Positions 4,763 to 7,741 of a DNA stretch of 7,741 nucleotides are shown here, piece after piece. The position numbers and the translations under genes are program-made. The notes under the pieces are model-generated. The model was given only the letters and a program-made list of their open reading frames with translations. It did not search any database and had not been told where the DNA came from. The DNA comes from an uncultured Burkholderiales bacterium (GTDB taxonomy: Bacteria; Pseudomonadota; Gammaproteobacteria; Burkholderiales; Burkholderiaceae_E), in assembly GCA_903898725.1 (NCBI GenBank), contig CAIUGQ010000418.1:1-7741 (forward strand). The letters are read 5' to 3'. The first letter of the stretch is position 1, and each line of letters opens with the position of its first letter.

Positions 4763-5695
4763 ATGAAACGTCCCTTCCCCCTCGCCGTCGCCCAGCTCGG
4801 CCCCATCCACCTCGCCGACACCCGCGAGGCCGTCGTGCGCCGCCTGCTCGAGATGCTGCGCGAGGCCGCCTCGCGCGGCGCCGAGTTCGTGGTCTTCCCC
4901 GAGCTCGCGCTCACCACCTTCTTTCCGCGCTGGTGGATGACCTCGCAGGACGAGATCGACCGCTTCTTCGAGCGCTCGATGCCGAATGCCGCGACCCAGC
5001 CCCTCTTCGACGAGGCCCGCCGCCTGCGCATCGGCTTCTACCTCGGCTATGCGGAGCTCACGCCCGAGGGCGAGCGCTTCAACACCGCCGTCATGGTCGA
5101 CCGCGAGGGCGCCATCGTCGGGCGCTACCGCAAGGTGCACCTGCCCGGCCACTCCGAGCACAAGCCGGCCGCGCCCTTCCAGCACCTCGAGAAGCGCTAC
5201 TTCCAGGTCGGCGACGAGGGCTTCAAGGTCTGGGACACGATGGGCACGCGGATGGGGATGTGCATCTGCAACGACCGCCGCTGGCCCGAGACCTTCCGCG
5301 TGATGAGCCTGCAGAGCGCCGAGGTGGTCGTGCTCGGCTACAACACGCCCTCGGTGAACATCCACTGGCCCGAGCCGCCGCACCTGCGGATGTTCCACCA
5401 CCTGCTGCTGCTGCAGGCCCATGCGCACGAGAATGCACTGTGGGTGGGCGCGGCGGCCAAATGTGGGGCGGAAGACGGCTTCCACATGATCGCCGGCTCC
5501 GCCATCGTCTCGCCCACCGGCGAGATCGCCGCGCAGTCCTCGACCGAGGAGGACGAGGTGATCTTCTTCAACTGCGACCTCGCGCTGGGCGACACCTTCC
5601 GCAAGTTCGTCTTCAACTTCGCCCAGCACCGCCGACCCGAGCACTACCGCCTGATCGTCGAGCGCACCGGCGCCGGCGACCCGGTGTCCGACTGA
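4763..5695 (+). CDS. N-carbamoyl-D-amino-acid amidohydrolase (D-carbamoylase), nitrilase superfamily
   Basis: This encodes a 310-residue cytoplasmic enzyme that splits N-carbamoyl-D-amino acids into D-amino acid, CO2 and ammonia, completing hydantoin breakdown. The nitrilase triad is intact: E47 in FPELALTTFFPRW, K124 in RYRKVHLPGH, and nucleophile C169 in ICNDRRWPE. R172 and R173 sit where the Agrobacterium enzyme grips the substrate carboxylate, and H126, H141 (FQHLEKRYF) and H212 match its conserved histidines. The whole length aligns from memory with that enzyme (about 304 residues), including the C-terminal FNF-x2-HR-x-P-x-HY, with a net three-residue deletion near 102-105. This fits a D-carbamoylase better than a beta-ureidopropionase. 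It follows the hydantoinase by 76 bases and is probably cotranscribed from the sigma-54 promoter at 3115. No clear ribosome binding site precedes the ATG. Cysteine 167, two before the nucleophile, replaces the usual Phe. D-specificity is inferred from similarity. Confidence 0.9.
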   Translation: MKRPFPLAVAQLGPIHLADTREAVVRRLLEMLREAASRGAEFVVFPELALTTFFPRWWMTSQDEIDRFFERSMPNAATQPLFDEARRLRIGFYLGYAELTPEGERFNTAVMVDREGAIVGRYRKVHLPGHSEHKPAAPFQHLEKRYFQVGDEGFKVWDTMGTRMGMCICNDRRWPETFRVMSLQSAEVVVLGYNTPSVNIHWPEPPHLRMFHHLLLLQAHAHENALWVGAAAKCGAEDGFHMIAGSAIVSPTGEIAAQSSTEEDEVIFFNCDLALGDTFRKFVFNFAQHRRPEHYRLIVERTGAGDPVSD

Positions 5696-5697
5696 CG

Positions 5698-5713
5698 TGG
5701 CACGAACGCTGCT
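5698..5713 (+). promoter_or_regulatory. Second sigma-54 promoter, upstream of the transporter genes
   Basis: TGGCACG (5698-5704), four bases, then CTGCT (5709-5713) match the -24/-12 consensus at all but one position, and the invariant GG and GC have the required ten-base gap. It begins three bases after the carbamoylase stop codon. Transcription would begin near 5724, about 54 bases before the binding-protein ATG. It would let the transporter be made apart from the enzymes, under the same nitrogen control. Confidence 0.78.
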
Positions 5714-5777
5714 AGTGACTCTCCCCTCGGACCGCCGTCGCGCGGCCCGATCCACCCACCGCACAGAGACGAACTCC

Positions 5778-6659
5778 ATGACCCAGGCCGCCCAACCGAT
5801 GCGCCCGCTCGCCCGCCTCCTGTCGGGCGCGCTCGCCGCCGTCGCCCTCGTCACCGTTGCCGCCTTCGGTACCGCCGGCACGGCCCACGCCCAGCCGATC
5901 AAGACCGGCGTCGACGCCACCTTCGCGCCGCATGCCATGGCCAAGCTCGGCGGCGGCATGGAGGGCTTCAACATCGACCTCGGCAACGAGATCGCACGTC
6001 GCCTCGGCCGCCCGATCGAGATCGAGGGCACGCAGTTCTCCGGCCTGATCCCGGGCCTGAACGCGAAGAAGTACGACTTCGTCCTCGCGCCGACCACGGT
6101 CACGAAAGAGCGCGCCGAGGCGCTGCTCTTCACCGAGGGCTACCTCGACACCGACTACCTGTTCGTCCAGAAGAAGGCCGACGCCGACATCAAGACCCTC
6201 GACGACCTCAAGGGCAAGACCGTCGCGGTGAACAAGGGCTCGGCCTACGAGACCTGGGCCAAGGCCAACGCCGAGAAGTACGGCTTCAAGTTCGACATCT
6301 ACGACACCAATGCCGACGCCGTGCAGGCGGTCCTCTCCGGCCGCGCGGGCGCCAACCTCGCCGGCAACACCGTCGCCGCCTGGGCCGCCAAGCAGAACCC
6401 GCTGATCAAGACCAGCCTGCTGGTGCCGACCGGCCTGGTCTGGGCGATCCCGTTCCGCAAGGACGACGTCGAGAACCGCAACAAGATCTCGATGGTCATC
6501 AAGTGCATGAAGGTCGACGGCACGATCGGCAAGATGCACGAGAAGTGGTTCGGCGCGAAGGCCGCGGCCGACTCGTCGGCGATGAAGCCGGTGGCCGGCC
6601 ACGGCGTGCCGAACATGCCGGGCTACGACGCGACGCCCGTCACGCTCAAGTGCTCCTGA
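5778..6659 (+). CDS. Periplasmic substrate-binding protein of a polar amino-acid-type ABC transporter
   Basis: This encodes a 293-residue family 3 solute-binding protein that captures its ligand in the periplasm and delivers it to the permease encoded downstream. The signal peptide is residues 1-38 (RPLAR start, hydrophobic 13-32, cleavage after AHA). The mature domain follows the family order: IKTGVDATFAPHA at 41-53, GFNIDLGNEIARRLG at 63-77 (normally GFDVDLA), a hinge near 100-110, LDDLKGKTVAVNKGSAYE at 141-158, and the C-terminal helix ending in MHEKWFG at 253-259. The tail GVPNMPGYDATP at 276-287 occurs in a Burkholderiales subgroup. Cys243 and Cys292 could form a disulfide. ATG 5778 is chosen because a start at GTG 5697 would put 27 basic residues before the signal peptide and begin inside the sigma-54 promoter; the upstream AGAGACG is a modest ribosome site. 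The ligand is unknown; neighbours suggest a hydantoin, ureido acid or amino acid. Confidence 0.92.
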   Translation: MTQAAQPMRPLARLLSGALAAVALVTVAAFGTAGTAHAQPIKTGVDATFAPHAMAKLGGGMEGFNIDLGNEIARRLGRPIEIEGTQFSGLIPGLNAKKYDFVLAPTTVTKERAEALLFTEGYLDTDYLFVQKKADADIKTLDDLKGKTVAVNKGSAYETWAKANAEKYGFKFDIYDTNADAVQAVLSGRAGANLAGNTVAAWAAKQNPLIKTSLLVPTGLVWAIPFRKDDVENRNKISMVIKCMKVDGTIGKMHEKWFGAKAAADSSAMKPVAGHGVPNMPGYDATPVTLKCS

Positions 6660-6669
6660 CGCCGCGCCT

Positions 6670-6693
6670 CGGCCGGTACGCGGGTACCGGCCG
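6670..6693 (+). promoter_or_regulatory. Perfect 10-bp hairpin abutting the ATPase start codon
   Basis: CGGCCGGTAC and GTACCGGCCG are perfect inverted arms separated by the tetraloop GCGG. The right arm ends at the base just before the ATG at 6694 and occupies the place of a ribosome binding site; no Shine-Dalgarno is seen. No T-run follows, so it is not a standard terminator. It probably protects the upstream binding-protein mRNA from 3' exonucleases and lowers translation of the ATPase, as intergenic hairpins do in other transporter operons. Confidence 0.7.
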
Positions 6694-7428
6694 ATGAACG
6701 CGATCCTCGACATCGCAGGCCTGCACAAGGCCTACGGCGCGAACACCGTGCTGCAGGGCATCGACCTGCAGGTCCGCGAGAACGAGCTGGTGTTCGTGAT
6801 CGGGCCTTCGGGCTCGGGCAAGAGCACGCTGCTGCGCTGCTGCAACCGCCTGGAGGAGCCCGACCGCGGCGCGATCCGCGTCGACGGCGTCGACATCATG
6901 GCGCCCGGCACCGACGTGAACCGGCTGCGCCAGAAGATCGGCATGGTGTTCCAGTCGTTCAACCTCTACCCGCACATGACGGCGCTGGGCAACGTGACGC
7001 TGGCGCTGCGCCGCGTGCAGAAGCTGCCGCGCGCCGAGGCCGATGCCAAGGGCATCGCCGCGCTGCAGCGGGTGGGGCTGGGCGAGAAGCTCGCCGCCTA
7101 TCCGAACGAGCTGTCGGGCGGCCAGCAGCAGCGCGTGGGCATCGCGCGCGCGCTCGCGCTCGAGCCGCGCATCGTGCTGTTCGACGAGCCGACCAGCGCG
7201 CTCGACCCCGAGCTCGTCGGCGGCGTGCTCAAGGTGATGCGCGAACTGAAGGACACCGGCATGACCATGGTGGTGGTGAGCCACGAGATGGCCTTCGCCC
7301 GTGCCGCCGCCGACCGCGTGGTGTTCATGGACCGCGGCGCGATCGTCGAGCAGGGCCCGCCCGCCGAGGTGTTCGGCGCGCCGCGCCACGAGCGGCTGCG
7401 CGAGTTCCTCTCGCGGCTCGACCACTGA
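6694..7428 (+). CDS. ATP-binding protein of a polar amino-acid ABC transporter (GlnQ/HisP type)
   Basis: This encodes a 244-residue cytoplasmic ATPase that powers the importer. All motifs are intact: A-loop Tyr14 (HKAYG), Walker A GPSGSGKST at 37-45, Q-loop Gln87 in MVFQSFNLYPHMT, signature LSGGQQQRV at 140-148, Walker B VLFDEP at 161-166, D-loop SALD at 168-171 and switch His197 in VVVSHEM. The run FQSFNLYPHMT followed by NVTLAL, together with the short length and absence of a C-terminal regulatory domain, identifies the polar amino-acid (PAAT) subfamily. It begins 34 bases after the binding-protein stop, directly after a 10-bp hairpin, and is followed closely by the permease. The motif RCCNRLE has two adjacent cysteines (49-50), where LRCLNRLE or LRCINLLE is usual; this is a mild oddity. 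Assignment to the subfamily is confident, the transported solute is not. Confidence 0.96.
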   Translation: MNAILDIAGLHKAYGANTVLQGIDLQVRENELVFVIGPSGSGKSTLLRCCNRLEEPDRGAIRVDGVDIMAPGTDVNRLRQKIGMVFQSFNLYPHMTALGNVTLALRRVQKLPRAEADAKGIAALQRVGLGEKLAAYPNELSGGQQQRVGIARALALEPRIVLFDEPTSALDPELVGGVLKVMRELKDTGMTMVVVSHEMAFARAAADRVVFMDRGAIVEQGPPAEVFGAPRHERLREFLSRLDH

Positions 7429-7445
7429 GCGCGGGCGTGCGCGAC

Positions 7446-7741
7446 ATGGGCGCCTGGGACCGCTTCGTCTTCAGCTTCTTCAACGCCGACATCGCGATGC
7501 AGGCGCTGCCGCTGGTCGCCAAGGGCTTCGTGGTCACCGTGCAGCTCGCGCTCGCGGTGATCGTCGCGGGCACGCTCGGCGGCCTGCTGCTGGCGATGCT
7601 GCGGTCCTTCGGCGTGCGCCCGCTGAACTGGGCGATCATCGCCTTCGCCGACGTGATGCGCGCGCTGCCGCCGCTGGTGGTGATCATCCTGCTGTTCTTC
7701 GCGCTGCCCTACACCGGCGTGTCGCTGGGCGCGTTCATGGC
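7446..7741 (+). CDS. Permease subunit of a polar amino-acid ABC transporter, cut by the right edge
   Basis: The first 98 residues of a His/Glu/Gln/Arg/opine-type inner-membrane permease are present; the gene continues beyond the window. After a short N-terminus with aromatic residues (WDRFVFSFF at 4-12) comes ALPLVAKGFVVTVQLALAV at 20-38, which matches the family's conserved entry into the first membrane helix (about 29-51). A charged cytoplasmic turn, RSFGVRPLN, follows, then FADVMRALPPLVVIILLFF at 67-85. The R-x-LP-P-L/L-V segment is the family's equivalent of the usual RGTPLLVQL and opens the second helix. The EAA loop that contacts the ATPase would be encoded outside the window. The ATG at 7446 is preferred; a GTG at 7437 is in frame and would add three residues, and neither has a strong ribosome site. 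The gene starts 17 bases after the ATPase stop, so it is surely in the same operon. A second permease gene would be expected next if the transporter is heteromeric. Confidence 0.93.
   Translation, partial: MGAWDRFVFSFFNADIAMQALPLVAKGFVVTVQLALAVIVAGTLGGLLLAMLRSFGVRPLNWAIIAFADVMRALPPLVVIILLFFALPYTGVSLGAFM

Noticed and set aside
3126..4766. 546-codon plus-strand frame overlapping the hydantoinase
   Set aside because: The translation is an Arg/His/Pro-rich frameshifted shadow of the hydantoinase, which has all metal ligands in its own frame.
5697..5777. Upstream in-frame extension of the binding protein to GTG 5697
   Set aside because: It would put 27 Arg-rich residues in front of a standard signal peptide, and its start lies inside the sigma-54 promoter.
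4439..6133. 564-codon minus-strand frame opposite the carbamoylase and binding protein
   Set aside because: It is an antisense frame kept open by high GC content. It crosses two well-identified genes and a promoter region and shows no domain.
5712..6728. 338-codon minus-strand frame opposite the binding protein
   Set aside because: It is a Val/Gly/Arg-rich antisense shadow. The plus strand encodes a clear family 3 solute-binding protein.

Overview
The window is very GC-rich, with strong third-position G/C bias and tightly packed genes. The proteins resemble those of Burkholderiales: an ECF sigma factor with an NrsF-type anti-sigma factor, a CoA-type Nudix hydrolase, a D-carbamoylase-like amidase and a GlnQ-type amino-acid transporter. 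A betaproteobacterium is the best guess, but that is inference from protein style; there is no rRNA or other taxonomic marker. No tRNA, insertion sequence, CRISPR array or phage gene was seen, and no stretch over 300 bases lacks a gene.

Left third (1-2299), minus strand. Read in the direction of transcription, it holds an ECF sigma factor of the SigF type (TTG start at 2255), then the six-helix anti-sigma factor NrsF/DUF1109 overlapping it by ATGA. Next come a small secreted Gly/Tyr-rich protein and a DUF2946-like secreted protein that runs off the left edge. Just upstream of the sigma gene is GTAACC-N16-CGAA, the promoter form I recall for SigF-type sigma factors, so autoregulation is likely. 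The unit looks like a metal or oxidative envelope-stress response; that role is inferred.

Middle (2369-3031), plus strand. A Nudix hydrolase of the CoA-pyrophosphatase type is divergent from the sigma gene. A TACAAT hexamer lies so close to its ATG that the mRNA may be leaderless.

Right half (3115-7741), plus strand. This is a catabolic and uptake cluster: a hydantoinase/dihydropyrimidinase, an N-carbamoyl-D-amino-acid amidohydrolase, and a polar amino-acid ABC transporter (periplasmic binding protein, ATPase, start of a permease cut by the right edge). Two sigma-54 (-24/-12) promoter sequences stand out. One matches TGGCACG-N4-TTGCA exactly upstream of the hydantoinase. The other, with one mismatch, lies just after the carbamoylase and upstream of the binding protein. 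Together they suggest a nitrogen-limitation-controlled scavenging system that imports a hydantoin, dihydropyrimidine or N-carbamoyl amino acid and releases ammonia, CO2 and an amino acid. A 10-bp perfect hairpin sits directly against the ATPase start codon and probably sets the ratio of binding protein to ATPase.
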